Notes: a model not told the origin generated them from the sequence alone. A stretch of 64,000 nt of DNA from Colletes latitarsis (GCF_051014445.1 NC_135137.1:17237501-17301500), one strand, 5' to 3'; shown: positions 11,149 through 21,860, numbered from the stretch's first letter. Translations and numbers: made by a program.

Positions 11149-12993
11149 ATGGATTTTCATGACAAAGCGGGGTTGGGGCGGGTTATTGCGGAGAGGGAGG
11201 TCGAAGACGGTGTTGGGGCTAGGGTGACGGCGCTCACGCCTTACTCAGCGCCTTGCCCGGCTTCGTGGAGGGCGGAGGAGGACGACGAGACTGCGTCAGT
11301 CTCATCCTTCTCCACTACCAGGAGCCACATAGGTTCCAAGAGGAAGCGGACGGGGCAGGCCGTCTCCGGAGTGGGTAGGGCAATGAGCCCGGTGGTAATG
11401 GTGAGCTGCCTCAGGGACGAGGTAACCGTGGAGATTTCCGTGAGGATATCCTCGTGTCTGGTGCTGGTGGAGATGGTGGCCGCATTCTGCTCCTTTAAGG
11501 GGCAGAAGAGCGGCGGCGCAGAGGCCCTGAGAGAGGCTGCGCAAAAGATGAGGGAGGCGGCGCAGGAGCTGAGCGGACGGAACTCCCGTCTGCAGCTCCT
11601 GTTGGAGTAGGAGGGACGGGGGACGAGGAGGGCAGAGGCGAACTGGAATGGCGCGGCCCTCCCACCAATCCTCCCGCCTCCTCCGCCGCGTGCCCCGGCG
11701 GTGGCAAAAAAGCGGGTTGCGGCAGAAGTGGTGCGATGCTCAACAGGCCCTTCCGCCCGCACTCCGTCCGCGCAAAGTTCCCCGTTCTCCTCAGAGGACG
11801 AACTTCTGAGGAGGATTGGGGAAATGATTGACCGGAGGCTGACCGCCTTCCGGGATGAGTTCCACCCCGGTAGAGCGGTCAGCAGGAAGGCAGTGACCCC
11901 CCGACCTATAACGGTACAATCGGGGAAGGCGAAGTTGGGGGGAGAGAAGGTTCCGCCCACCACGGTCCCTCCGGGGCCTCGGGTCGCAGCATCCAAGGGG
12001 GCCAGACTACCCGCGGTCCCGGATCGGACGCCATCCATGGCACCGTCCCAAGGGGGGGTGTCCTGGAGCGGGGTAGTTGGGCGGAAGGCAAGGAAGGCCT
12101 CGCAGCCGCAACCTCCGCCCTCGCCGCACGCGGCCAAAGTAAAGGCCGCGAAGACGCGACATTGGCGCCCCCGCCCAAAGCGGCAGCGGTGGCGTTGACC
12201 GTCGCGCAGGGTGGCGACCTGACCCACGCGGCGGCGATGCAGCTCGCCAGGGAGAACATCTCCTTGGAGGAGTTTGGCATCGCTTCCGTGAGGGCGAAGT
12301 GTGCGGTGACCGGGGGTCTCCTGCTGGAGATCCCTGGAGCGGTGGGCGGGGAGAAGGCGGACCGACTCGCCCAGAGGCTCCGGGAGCAGCTGGGCGAGCG
12401 AGGTGTCCAGGTCGCCAGGCCCACGAAGCGCACGGACATGCGCGTTTGTGGGCTGGACGACTCGGTCACAGCGCAGGAGGTGTCTCGCACTAAGCGAGGG
12501 CGGGGGACTGCCCCGAAGGAGACGTGTGGGTCGGAAAGATCCGCAGGTCTCCTTCCGGCCTGGGGTCGGTGTTGGCCCGGTGCCCCCTCTCCGCTGCCCG
12601 CAAAGTGGAGGAATCCGGGAGGGTGTTGGTAGGGTGGATTTCGGCGCGGGTGGAGATACTCGCGCCGCGCCCACTCCGGTGACACCGTTGCCTCGAGTTG
12701 GGGCACGTGAGGCAGTGGTGCACCTCGCCGGTGGACCGCAGCGGTCAGTGTTACCGCTGCGGAGCGAAAGACCACCGCGCGAGCCAGTGCTCGGCGGCCC
12801 CCCACTGCCCGCTATGTGCGGACATGTGGAGGTCAGCAGATCACAGGGCGGGGAGCAAAAAGTGCTCTCCCCCCTCGCGGAAGAAGAGGCGAATCGGCCC
12901 TCTCCGGTTCAGGCTCCGCGGTTGGTGGCATCGTCCACAATGGAGGTGGGCGGTGCCACGGGGACGGAGGAGGCTGGGGCGGCCGCTAAGTAA
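11149..12993 (+). pseudogene. R1-like ORF1 (gag-like), degenerate
   Basis: The start MDFHDKAGLGRVIAEREVED matches the ORF1 start of the copy at 25535. The frame is broken by an in-frame TAG near 11608 (a Glu codon in intact copies) and by several shifts afterwards. Blocks of the ORF1 core can still be read, including MRVCGLDDSVTAQEVS and zinc-knuckle remnants CYRCGAKDHRASQC and CPLCADM. The family stop-start TAATG is kept at 12991-12995. It cannot give a full protein. Confidence 0.85.
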
Positions 12994-15909
12994 TGCCGCC
13001 CCGTCTCCACCTCCAGGCCAACCTCAACCACTGCCGCGCGGCACAGGACTTGATGTCCCAAGTACTCGCGGAGTGGGCGGTTGTCCTGGCCGTTGCCGCC
13101 GAGCCGTACCGCGTCCTTGATCACCCTCATTGGATGGGGGACGCGGACGGCTTGGTGGCGGCGATATGGGTAGGAGGCGACGGGTCCCCGCCTTTCTCCA
13201 TCCTGGAGCGCGGTCGGGGCTTCGTCGCCGCGTTGGGGTGCTACATCGCGTCCCGCAGGGGCCACGTCGCGTTCGCGCAGTACCTTGCCGAGGTCGCGGC
13301 ATGCGTGCAGCGCTGCGCGGCCCTGTCGGTGCTGGTCCTGGAGGACTTTAACGCCAAGTCGGTGGCGTGGGGATCCCCCAGGACCTCCGTTCGCGGTGGG
13401 ATCCTGAGCGACTGGGCGGCCGGGCTCGACCTTCGGTTACCAAACAGGGGTCGGAGCACACGTGCTTGCGGCGATATGGGGGGTCCATCGTGGATGTTGG
13501 ATTCGCGACCACCAACGCCGTGCGCATGGTGTCGGTATGGCAGGTAGTTGGGGGGGGGCAGCGACACTCTCGGACCACCGATATATTCCGACGGAGGTCT
13601 CTGCCCCCGGATGTACATCCCGACACCTCCGCCCGGTTGGCGCCCCATCGCGCCTGTATAAGGACGCTATGATGGCAGCTGCTCTCTCTGCAACTTGGCC
13701 GCAGGGGGCAAGAGCATAGAGGATGAGGTCGCCCGGCTCTGGTGATTAGTCGCAAATATTGCGACGCGGTGATGCCCCGGGTCGGGCGGGCTTCTCCTCG
13801 GTGGGCGGTGTACTGGTGGTCGGCCGCGATCGCAGAATTGCGCGTAGCGAGTGTACGCGCCCGACGCCAGTACACCCGCGCGCGTCGTCGTCTACGGAGA
13901 GACGATAGCGTGGCGCGAGCGAGGGCAGATGACATGTATGAGGCATACCGCATGTCGCGGATGGCTCTGCAGGTCGCCATCAAACGGGCCAAGACCCGGG
14001 CATGGAAGGAGCTCCTCGAGACCCTTGATGACGACGCTTTGGGGCGCCCTTATAAAGTGGTGCTCAACAAGCTCCGCCCGTGGGCGCCCCCCGTCACCGA
14101 GGGTCTTGACCCTCGGCTGATGGAGGATGTGGTCAATACTCTCTTCTGAATTGGGGAGATGGGACCACGTCCACCGGCAGAGGCCACGGCCCCGTTGGAG
14201 TGGGTGGCCGAACCGGGGGTCACGCAGGGGGAGCTGGCCGCGGCCATCAGACGGCTCGGGGCGCGTAACACGGCCCCGGGTCCGGATGGTGTGCCCGGCC
14301 GGGTTTGGGTCTTAACCCACGGCGTCCTTGGGGCCGACTTCAGGCGGTTGTTGAACCGATGCCTGAGGGACGGGCGATTCCCCCCCAGTTGGAAGGTAGC
14401 GAGGATGGTCCTCCTCCAGAAGGAGGGCCGGCCCGCGGAGTCTCCATCCGCATACCGGCCCATCTGTCTCCTCAACGAGGAGGGCAAGCTCTTCGAGCGA
14501 GTGATTGCTGCCCGCCTCGTCGAGCACCTGTCGCGGGGTGCTCCGGGCCTGGCAGTTCGATTTCCGGGGGGGCCGGTCGACGGTCGACGCGATCAGTCGG
14601 GTCAGGGTCCTCTCAGAGTCGGCCGTCTCCCGGGGAGGGGTGGCGTTGGCGGTATCGCTGGATATTGCCAACGCGTTTAACACCCTTCCCTGGGGGGGGG
14701 GGGATACGGAGGGGGCTCGAATATCATCGGTTCCCCGCGTATCTCAGGGCAGTCGTCGGGGACTATCTCCGCGGCAGGTGGATCGAGTATCCGGGCCGGG
14801 ATGGTGATATGCGGAGGGAGGTGTACTGCGGGGTTCCGCAAGGGACGGTCCTCGGTCCACTCCTGTGGAACATCGCGTACGACGCGGTGTTGCGGGCCGA
14901 CCTCCCCGACGGCGTCAGTGCAGTGTGTTACGCAGATGACACACTGGTGCTGGCCGTCGGGGCTCAGTGGGGGAGGGCCAAGCGCCTCGCCGAGGAGGGG
15001 GCGCAACGCGTCGTCGACCGGACCAGGGGGATGGGGATGTCGGTGGCGGTCCACAAGACCGAGGTGATAGGGTTCCATTCATCTTGGCAGGAACCGCCAC
15101 CCACTCTGATCCGGGTGCGTGGGGCTGATATCGAGGTGAAGCCCCGGATGAGGTATCTGGGGCTGATCCTCAATAGCTACTGGCGCTTCGAGGAGCATTT
15201 CCGCTGCCTGATTCCCCGGTTGGAGAGGATGGTCTCGGCTTTAGGCCGGATCCTCCCCAACCTGGGGGGCCCGGCGCGACGAGTTCGCCGCCTCTATGTG
15301 GCAATGGTTCAGTCGGCGGCCCTATACGGGGCCCCCATCTGGGCGGACGACCTGGCGGCCTATGACTATGCTGCGTCGGGTGCAGAGGCGGATGGCGCTG
15401 AGGGTCGTCCGCGGCTACCGGACCGTGTCGCATGAGGCGGCGACGTTTCTTACGGGGATGCCGCCCATGGATCTCCTCGCGCGGTCGCACGCGATGATGT
15501 ATCGTCATCGTGTCGACCGTCGCGCGGGAGTGGGGGCGGTCCCGGGAGAGCAGGATCCTGCTTGGGGCGATTTGAAGCGCCAGACCCGGCAGTTCGTGGT
15601 GCTCGCGTGGCAGGAGCGGTTGGCCCTGCCGTCCGCGGGTCAACGGACAGTCGGGGCTGTTCGGCCACTCCTGAGTGAGTGGCTGGACAGAGGCCATGGA
15701 AACCTCACTTACCGAATGGTACAGGTATTTTCCGGGCATGGCAGCTTCGGAAGATACCTGTGCCGGATAGGGAAGGAGCCGACGGCGCGTTGCTGCCATT
15801 GTGACCCCGAGCAGGACACGGGTGATCATACCCACCCGGTATGCCCAGCGTGGGAGGGGGGGCGCCGTGTCCCGGTCGGCGTGATAGGGCGGGAAGTCTC
15901 GCTGCCGGG
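12993..15909 (+). pseudogene. R1-like ORF2 (endonuclease / reverse transcriptase), degenerate
   Basis: Pieces in several frames match the family ORF2 in order: the N-terminal endonuclease start (LQANLNHCRAAQDLMSQVLA), then AEPYRVLDHPHW, the mutated EDFNAKSVAWGS (GDFNAKS in intact copies), the polymerase region with CYADDTLVLAVG and HKTEVIGFHS, and the CCHC region. Frameshifts lie at least near 13240, 13430, 13720, 14560 and 15360. The C-terminus is cut by the junction with the next element. It is non-functional. Confidence 0.85.
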
Positions 15910-16282
15910 CCCCTCAGGGGCTGCCAGCCTTTCAGCTGCAGTACGGGCTTAACGAACCCGGGGTACCCGAGTCATACACACACCGTAAGCCTCCTGTTGG
16001 TCGTCACAACGACCCGTTCACAATTCCCTATTGGTTTTGTGTATGGTACGTGACGGCAAGAGGAACGGGGGTCTTGGCTTAACCGCCTGGGCCACGAGTA
16101 TGGCGACTCTATAAAATCGCCCTCCAATCCTATGTTATGGTGCGCGGCGATGGGAGGAGGAGGCCCTATCCCAAGCGACCACCTCCGGGGCACCTGCCGA
16201 ACCCCCGGAGTATATAGGCTTACCCGGGTAAGGCGGCTCTGCCCGGGCGGACCTTTTCTTCCGACCTGCTCGTGGGAATATT
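15910..16282 (+). promoter_or_regulatory. R1-like 5' UTR with paired segments
   Basis: About 370 bp before ORF1, shared with the other full copies. It opens with the inverted repeat CCCCTCAGGGG (15910-15920), followed by a CGGG/CCCG stem (15944-15947 with 15957-15960). Further on are a TTCACAA/TTGTGTA near-palindrome (perfect in the copies at 38413 and 25535) and GGCGA/TCGCC around CTCTATAAAA. R1-type elements usually carry an internal promoter at their first bases, but no promoter motif could be proved here. Confidence 0.6.
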
Positions 16283-18289
16283 ATGGAATTCAATATTAAA
16301 ACGGGGATGGGACGGGGTAAGTCAGAGGGGGAGGACGATGGCGGTGTTGGGACTGGAGTGACGGCGCTCGCGCCGCCTCCAGCGCCTGGCCCGGCTTCGT
16401 GGAACGTGGAGGAGGACGACGAGACTGCATCAGTCTCGTCGTTCTCCTCCACCAGGAGCCTCATAGGCTCTAAGAGGAAGAGGGCGGGGCAGGCCGTCGT
16501 CGAGGTGGGCCGGGCGATGAGCCCGTCGGTGAGGCTGAGTTGCCTCAGGGACGAGGTGACCGAGGAGATATCGGAGAGGATCTCCTCGTCCCTGAGGCGG
16601 GTGGAGAAAGTCGCCGCTGCCTGCGCCTTTAAGGGGCAGAAAAGCGGTGCGCGCGAGGCCCTGAAGGCCGCGGCGGAGGAAATGAGGGAGGCGGCGCGGG
16701 AGCTCAGAGGGCGGAACGCCCGTCTGCAGCTCCTGTTGGAGGAGGAGCGACGGGGGAGGAGGAGGGCAGAGGCGCTGTGGAACAGCGCGGCCCTCCCTCC
16801 CATCCTCCCTCCTCCTCCACCGCCGCGTCCCTCGGCGGAGGTAAATAAGCGGAGTGCGGCGGCAGTGGTGCGGGGCACCGCGGGCCCCTCCACCCGCACT
16901 CCGCCCGTGAAGAAGTCCCCGTCCTCCTCAGAAGACGATCTTCTGAGGAGGATTGGGGACATGATTGATGGCAAGCTGGCCGCCTTCCGGGAGGAGCTCC
17001 TCGCCGGAAGAGCGGTCAGCAGGAAGGCGGTGCCTCACCGACCTGTTCCGGTACAGTCGGGGAAGGCAAAGAAGGGCGGAGTGAAGGCTCCGCCCAGCGT
17101 TGCGGCACCAGGGCCCCGGGTCGCGACCCCCAAGGGGGGTGGTGTACCCGCGGTCGCGGTGGTCGCGTCCTCCACAGCACCCTCCCAAGGGGGGGTGGCG
17201 TGGAGTGAGGTGGTGAGGCGGAAGGCGAAGCGGGCGGCGAGGAAGGCGTCGCAACCGCGGCCTCCGCCTCCGCCGGCGGCGGCCAAGGTAAAGGCCGCGA
17301 AGGTCGGGAAGGCACGACCAGGTCGTCCACCAAAAACGGCAGCGGTGACGCTGACCGTTGCGCAGGGGGGCGACCTGACCCTCGCGGAGGCGATGCGGCT
17401 CGCCAGGGAGAATATCTCCCTGGAAGAGCTGGGCATCGCCTCCGTGAGGGCGAAGAGGGCCGTGACCGGGGGTCTCTTGCTGGAGATCCCCGGTGCAGAA
17501 GGCGGCGCGAAGGCGGATCGTCTCGCCCAGAGGCTCCGGGAGCAGCTGGGCGAGCGAGGTGTCCGGGTCGCCCGGCCCACGAAGCGCACGGAGATGCGCG
17601 TTTGTGGGCTGGACGACTCGGTCAGTGCACAGGATGTGTCCCGTGCCCTTGCGAGGGCGGCGGACTGTCCTGTGGAGGACCTGCGGATCGGAGAGATCCG
17701 CAGGTCGCCCTCCGGCCTCGGGTCGGTGTGGGCCCGGTGCCCCCTCTCCGCCGCCCGTAAGGTGGCGGAATCCGGGAGGGTGTTGGTGGGGTGGGTTTCG
17801 GCGCGAGTGGAAATCCTCGCGCCGCGCCCGCTCCAGTGTCACCGCTGCCTCGAATTGGGGCACGTGAGGCAGTGGTGCACCTCGCCGGTGGACCGCAGCG
17901 GTCAGTGTTACCGCTGCGGTGCCAAAGAGCACCGTGCGAGCCAGTGCTCGGCGGCCCCCCACTGCCCGCTGTGTGCGGACATGGGGAGGCCAGCCGATCA
18001 CAGGGTGGGGAGCAAGAAGTGCTCCCCCCCCCCTCCCGGAAGGAGAGGAAGAGGCGGGCTGCACCGGCTCCGGTGCCGAGGGCGGTGGCATCGTCCTCCA
18101 TGGAGGTGGACGGTGCTACGGGGACGGATGGCCGGGAGGAGGCTGGCGCGGCCATTAATTAATGCCGCCCCGCCTCCTCCTCCAGGCCAACCTCAACCAC
18201 TGCCGCGCGGCACAGGACTTGATGTCCCAAGTCCTCACGGAGTGGGGGGTTGGCCTGGCGGTCGCCGCCGAGCCGTACCGCGTCCCTGA
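16283..18289 (+). CDS. R1-like ORF1 protein (zinc-knuckle, gag-like), C-terminus frameshifted
   Basis: The protein is expected to bind element RNA and help bring it to the target. It starts MEFNIKTGMGRGK; the ATG is at the same place as in the other copies. The N-terminal third is rich in Ser, Glu and Arg with a helical stretch (REAARELRGRNARLQLLLEE). Three zinc knuckles start near residue 519: CHRCLELGHVRQWC, CYRCGAKEHRASQC and CPLCADMG...DH...C. After them a run of ten C (18022-18031; eight in the copies at 42146 and 60948) shifts the frame. The last part is therefore foreign and the frame runs to 18289 instead of the family stop at 18160-18162. The knuckles are intact, so partial function is possible. 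The C run could also be a sequencing error. Confidence 0.85.
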   Translation: MEFNIKTGMGRGKSEGEDDGGVGTGVTALAPPPAPGPASWNVEEDDETASVSSFSSTRSLIGSKRKRAGQAVVEVGRAMSPSVRLSCLRDEVTEEISERISSSLRRVEKVAAACAFKGQKSGAREALKAAAEEMREAARELRGRNARLQLLLEEERRGRRRAEALWNSAALPPILPPPPPPRPSAEVNKRSAAAVVRGTAGPSTRTPPVKKSPSSSEDDLLRRIGDMIDGKLAAFREELLAGRAVSRKAVPHRPVPVQSGKAKKGGVKAPPSVAAPGPRVATPKGGGVPAVAVVASSTAPSQGGVAWSEVVRRKAKRAARKASQPRPPPPPAAAKVKAAKVGKARPGRPPKTAAVTLTVAQGGDLTLAEAMRLARENISLEELGIASVRAKRAVTGGLLLEIPGAEGGAKADRLAQRLREQLGERGVRVARPTKRTEMRVCGLDDSVSAQDVSRALARAADCPVEDLRIGEIRRSPSGLGSVWARCPLSAARKVAESGRVLVGWVSARVEILAPRPLQCHRCLELGHVRQWCTSPVDRSGQCYRCGAKEHRASQCSAAPHCPLCADMGRPADHRVGSKKCSPPPPGRRGRGGLHRLRCRGRWHRPPWRWTVLRGRMAGRRLARPLINAAPPPPPGQPQPLPRGTGLDVPSPHGVGGWPGGRRRAVPRP

Positions 18290-21200
18290 TCACCCTCATT
18301 GGGTGGGCGACGCGGACGGCTTGGTGGCGACGGTATGGGGAGGGGGCGACGGGTCTCCACCGTTCTCCTTGTTGGAGCGCGGTCGGGGATTCGTCGCCGT
18401 GGACTGGGGGGGAGTCGCTGTGGTGGGGTGCTACATTTCGCCCCGTAGCGGTCACGCTGCGTTCGAGCTGTACTTGGCCGAGGTCGCGGCATGCGTGCAG
18501 CGCTACGCGGCCCGGCCGGTGCTGGCCCTGGGGGATTTTAATGCCAAGTCGGTGGCTTGGGGATCCCCCAGGACCTCCGTTCGCGGCGGGATCCTGGGCG
18601 ATTGGGCGGCGGGGCTCGACCTCCGGGTATTGAACCGGGGGTCGGAGCACACATGCGTGCGGCGATATGGGGGGTCCATCGTGGATGTTGGATTCGCGAC
18701 CCCCAACGCCGTGCGCATGGTGTCGGGTTGGCACGTGGTCGCGGGGGCAGAGACACTCTCCGATCACCGGTACATCCGGATGGAGGTCTCTGCCGCCGCG
18801 AGTGCATCCCGACACGGCCGCCTGCGTGGCGCCCCACCACGCCGCTGGGCGCTTCGGCGCCTGGACAAGGACGCCCTGATGGCAGCTGCCCTCGCTGCAA
18901 CTTGGCCGCAGGGATCGGCCGAGTTGCCGAGCATAGAGGGGGAGGTCGCCCGGCTCGGAGCATTGGTCGCGGGTATTTGCGACGCGGCGATGCCTCGTGT
19001 CGGGCGGGCTTCTCCTCGCTGGGCGGTGTACTGGTGGTCGGACGCGATCGCGGAGTTGCGAGTCGCGACTGTCCGCGCCCGACGCCAGTACACCCGCGCG
19101 CGCCGTCGTCAACGTACAGGCGACGGCGTGGCGCGAGCGAGGGCAGCTGATGACCTGTATGGAGCATACCGCGTGGCGCGGGTTGCTCTGCAGGTCGCCA
19201 TCAAACGGGCCAAGACCCAGGCATGGAAGGAGCTCCTCCAGACCCTTGATGACGATCCATGGGGGCGCCCATATAAGGTGGTGCTGAATAAGCTCCGCCC
19301 GTGGGCGCCCCCCGTCACCGAGGGTCTTGACCCCCGGCTGCTGGAGGACGTGGTCAATACACTCTTCCCAATTGGGGAGAGGGGACCGCGTCCTCCGGCG
19401 GCGGCGGCTGTCCCAGTGGAGTGGACGGCCGAGCTGGGGGTCACGCAGGAGGAGCTGGCAGCGGCCATCAGACGGCTCGGGGTTCGTAACACGGCCCCGG
19501 GTCCGGATGGTGTGCCCGGCCGGGTTTGGGTCTTGACCCAGGGCGTCCTTGGGGCCGACCTCAGGCGGTTGTTCGACCGCTGCCTGAGGGACGGGCGATT
19601 CCCCCCCAGTTGGAAGGTGGCGAGGATGGTCCTCCTCCGGAAGGAGGGTCGGCCCGCGGAGTCTCCCTCCGCATACCGGCCCATTTGTCTCCTCGACGAG
19701 GTGGGCAAGCTCTTCGAGCGTGTGATTGCTGCCCGCCTCGTCGAGCACCTGTCGCGGGGTGATCCCGGTCTGGCCGACTGCCAGTTCGGTTTCCGGGGGG
19801 GCCGATCGACTATCGACGCGATAGGTCGTGTGAGGGCCCTCTCGGAGGCGGCCGTCTCCCGGGGAGGGGTGGCATTGGCAATATCCTTGGATATTGCTAA
19901 TGCCTTTAACACCCTCCCCTGGGAAGAGATAAGGAGGGGACTCGAATATCATCGAGTCCCCCCTTGTCTCAGGGCGGTCGTCGGAGATTATCTCCGCGGC
20001 AGGTGGATCGAGTATCCGGGCCGGGATGGTGATATGCGGAGGGAGGTGTACTGCGGTGTTCCGCAGGGGTCGGTCCTCGGGCCACTCCTGTGGAACATCG
20101 CGTACGACTCGGTGTTGCGGGCCGGCCTCCCCGACGGCGTCAGCACGGTGTGTTATGCGGATGACACACTGGTGCTGGCCGTCGGGGCGCACTGGGGGAG
20201 GGCCATGCGTCGCGCGGAGGAGGGGTCGCAACGCGTCGTCGACCGGATCAGGGGGATGGGGATGACGGTGGCGGTCCATAAGACCGAGGTGATTGCGTTT
20301 CATTCACCTCGGCAGGATCCGCCACCCCCTCTGATCCGGGTGGGTGGGGCTGACATCGAGGTGAAGCCCCAGATCAGGTATCTGGGGCTGATCCTCGATA
20401 GCCGCTGGCGTTTCGAGGAGCATTTCCGCTGCCTGGTCCCCCGGTTGGAAAGGATGGTTGCGGCTCTGGGCCGGATCCTGCCCAACCTGGGGGGCCCGGC
20501 GGGCCGAGTTCGTCGCCTCTATGTGGCAATGGTCCAGTCGGTGGCCCTATACGGGGCCCCCGTCTGGGCGGACGACCTGGCGGCCTCCCGGCGCAGCATG
20601 ACTATGCTGCGTCGGGTGCAGAGGCGCATGGCGCTCAGGGTCGTCCGCGGGTATCGGACCATGTCACATGAGGCGGCGACGGTTCTAGCGGGGATGCCGC
20701 CCATGGACCTGCACGCGCGGTCGCACGCGGTGATGTACCGGCACCGCGTCGACCGTCGCGCGGGGGTGGGGGCGGTCCCGGGCGGGCAGGAACCTGCTTG
20801 GGGCGATTTGAAGCGCCAGGCCCGGCAGTCCGTGTTGCTCGCGTGGCAGGAGCGGCTGGCTCTGCCAACCACGGGGCACCGGACTGTCGGGGCGGTTCGG
20901 CCACTCCTGAAGGAGTGGCTGGACAGAGGCCATGGCAGCCTCACCTACCGGATGGCACAGGTATTTTCCGGGCATGGCAGCTTCGGAAGATACCTGTGCC
21001 GGATAGGGAAGGAGCCGACGGCGCGTTGCTGCCACTGCGACGCTGAGCAGGACACGGCGGATCATACCCTGGTGGTATGCCCCGCGTGGGAGGGGGAGCG
21101 CCGTGTCCTGGTCGGCGTCGTCGGGCGGGATGTCTCGCTGCCGGGCGTGGTGCGCGCCATGCTCGGCAGCGAGGAGAAGTGGAGGGCCGTGGCCTCTTTC

Positions 21201-21344
21201 TGCGAGAACGTAATGTTGCAGAAGGAGGCCGCGGGGAGGGAGCGCGAGCTTCAGCGGCGCGCTGAAGCTCGCGCTCGTGCGTTGGCCCGAGGTCGTCGCC
21301 CGGTCGCGAGGCGTCGCGGGCGGCCGCCTCGGCGTGGCGGATGA
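18162..21344 (+). CDS. R1-like ORF2: APE endonuclease and reverse transcriptase
   Basis: An intact 1060-residue protein that would nick the target and copy the element RNA onto it. The N-terminal APE-type endonuclease shows QANLNHCR near residue 8, AAEPYRVP, GDFNAKSVAWGS (Asp125) and LSDHRY (Asp201, His202). The reverse transcriptase runs from about residue 430 to 720, with APGPDGVPGR, LDIANAFNT (Asp577), GVPQGSVLGPLLWN and CYADDTLVLA (YADD at 665-668). A C-terminal CCHC-type motif lies near 956-976. The start overlaps the ORF1 stop in TAATG (18160-18164). It differs from the copy at 38964-42146 at about 17 residues by eye. Among R1-clade elements the known targets are rDNA (R1), telomeric repeats (TRAS, SART) and simple repeats (Waldo, Mino). 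A satellite target here is an inference from context. Confidence 0.95.
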   Translation: MPPRLLLQANLNHCRAAQDLMSQVLTEWGVGLAVAAEPYRVPDHPHWVGDADGLVATVWGGGDGSPPFSLLERGRGFVAVDWGGVAVVGCYISPRSGHAAFELYLAEVAACVQRYAARPVLALGDFNAKSVAWGSPRTSVRGGILGDWAAGLDLRVLNRGSEHTCVRRYGGSIVDVGFATPNAVRMVSGWHVVAGAETLSDHRYIRMEVSAAASASRHGRLRGAPPRRWALRRLDKDALMAAALAATWPQGSAELPSIEGEVARLGALVAGICDAAMPRVGRASPRWAVYWWSDAIAELRVATVRARRQYTRARRRQRTGDGVARARAADDLYGAYRVARVALQVAIKRAKTQAWKELLQTLDDDPWGRPYKVVLNKLRPWAPPVTEGLDPRLLEDVVNTLFPIGERGPRPPAAAAVPVEWTAELGVTQEELAAAIRRLGVRNTAPGPDGVPGRVWVLTQGVLGADLRRLFDRCLRDGRFPPSWKVARMVLLRKEGRPAESPSAYRPICLLDEVGKLFERVIAARLVEHLSRGDPGLADCQFGFRGGRSTIDAIGRVRALSEAAVSRGGVALAISLDIANAFNTLPWEEIRRGLEYHRVPPCLRAVVGDYLRGRWIEYPGRDGDMRREVYCGVPQGSVLGPLLWNIAYDSVLRAGLPDGVSTVCYADDTLVLAVGAHWGRAMRRAEEGSQRVVDRIRGMGMTVAVHKTEVIAFHSPRQDPPPPLIRVGGADIEVKPQIRYLGLILDSRWRFEEHFRCLVPRLERMVAALGRILPNLGGPAGRVRRLYVAMVQSVALYGAPVWADDLAASRRSMTMLRRVQRRMALRVVRGYRTMSHEAATVLAGMPPMDLHARSHAVMYRHRVDRRAGVGAVPGGQEPAWGDLKRQARQSVLLAWQERLALPTTGHRTVGAVRPLLKEWLDRGHGSLTYRMAQVFSGHGSFGRYLCRIGKEPTARCCHCDAEQDTADHTLVVCPAWEGERRVLVGVVGRDVSLPGVVRAMLGSEEKWRAVASFCENVMLQKEAAGRERELQRRAEARARALARGRRPVARRRGRPPRRGG

Positions 21345-21860
21345 CCTAGACTGGGAGGGGGGTCCTGAGGGGACCCTCCTCCCGCCAGGCGGCGCCGGGT
21401 CGGACCGGTTGGGGGTAGGAGTGCCTCCCCCTACCGGTCCGACGCAAGGGGAGGCACCCTCGGCGGTCTGGTGCGGCCATGAACGCCCGGCCGCCGAGGG
21501 GTGGAAACGGGGTCGCGGGCGGTTGCGAGTTGGGGCTCGCAGCCGCCACTAAACGCGGCCCCGGGACGGATAGCGGCGGGATGGAGTGGCCCCGTCCTGC
21601 CGCTATGAGGCAGTGTGTCTACTGGGGGGACCGATTGTCCCCCCGGGGGATGGGCGCGAAAGCGCGGGCACGGGGAGGATACCGGAAGAATGCTTCGAGC
21701 GATTCCCGGTATCCTCCCAAAGCGTGCCGAAGGGTCACCGTGGGGTTTTTAGTGGGTAGGTCCCGCGCCTGTCGTTGTACGGGCGCGGGGAATCCCACAC
21801 ACCCCTCCCACCTCTCCCCAAGGAGGTGGGAGGGAGTCTTTCGAAGATTTTCCCCACGAC

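Larger units (their letters stand above)
11030..15909 (+). mobile_element. R1-clade element, subfamily B, truncated at both ends
   Basis: It begins inside the 5' UTR (CCCAATCCCAAGCGACC at 11031, matching 25808 in the copy at 25535). It carries degenerate ORF1 and ORF2 and stops inside ORF2 at the SLPG codons (about 15909), where the 5' end of the next full element starts. Neither edge touches satellite. With 9734-11029 and 15910-21888 it forms one head-to-tail block of three R1-like copies. It is heavily mutated, hence older than the subfamily A copy beside it. Confidence 0.9.

Noticed and set aside
11241..12674. A 477-codon - strand frame across the degenerate ORF1
   Set aside because: Antisense to ORF1, proline- and serine-rich from reverse-read GC codons, no domain.
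15910..15990. HDV-like ribozyme at the R1-like 5' end
   Set aside because: I could not fit the double-pseudoknot pairing (no P1 partner for the first bases). Only simple hairpins are supported.
18159..20303. A 714-codon open frame antisense to ORF2 (also 40005-42149 and 58814-60607)
   Set aside because: It mirrors the GC-rich ORF2 in a fixed frame, has no domain and follows the codon bias of the sense gene. It is a shadow, kept only because ORF2 is conserved.
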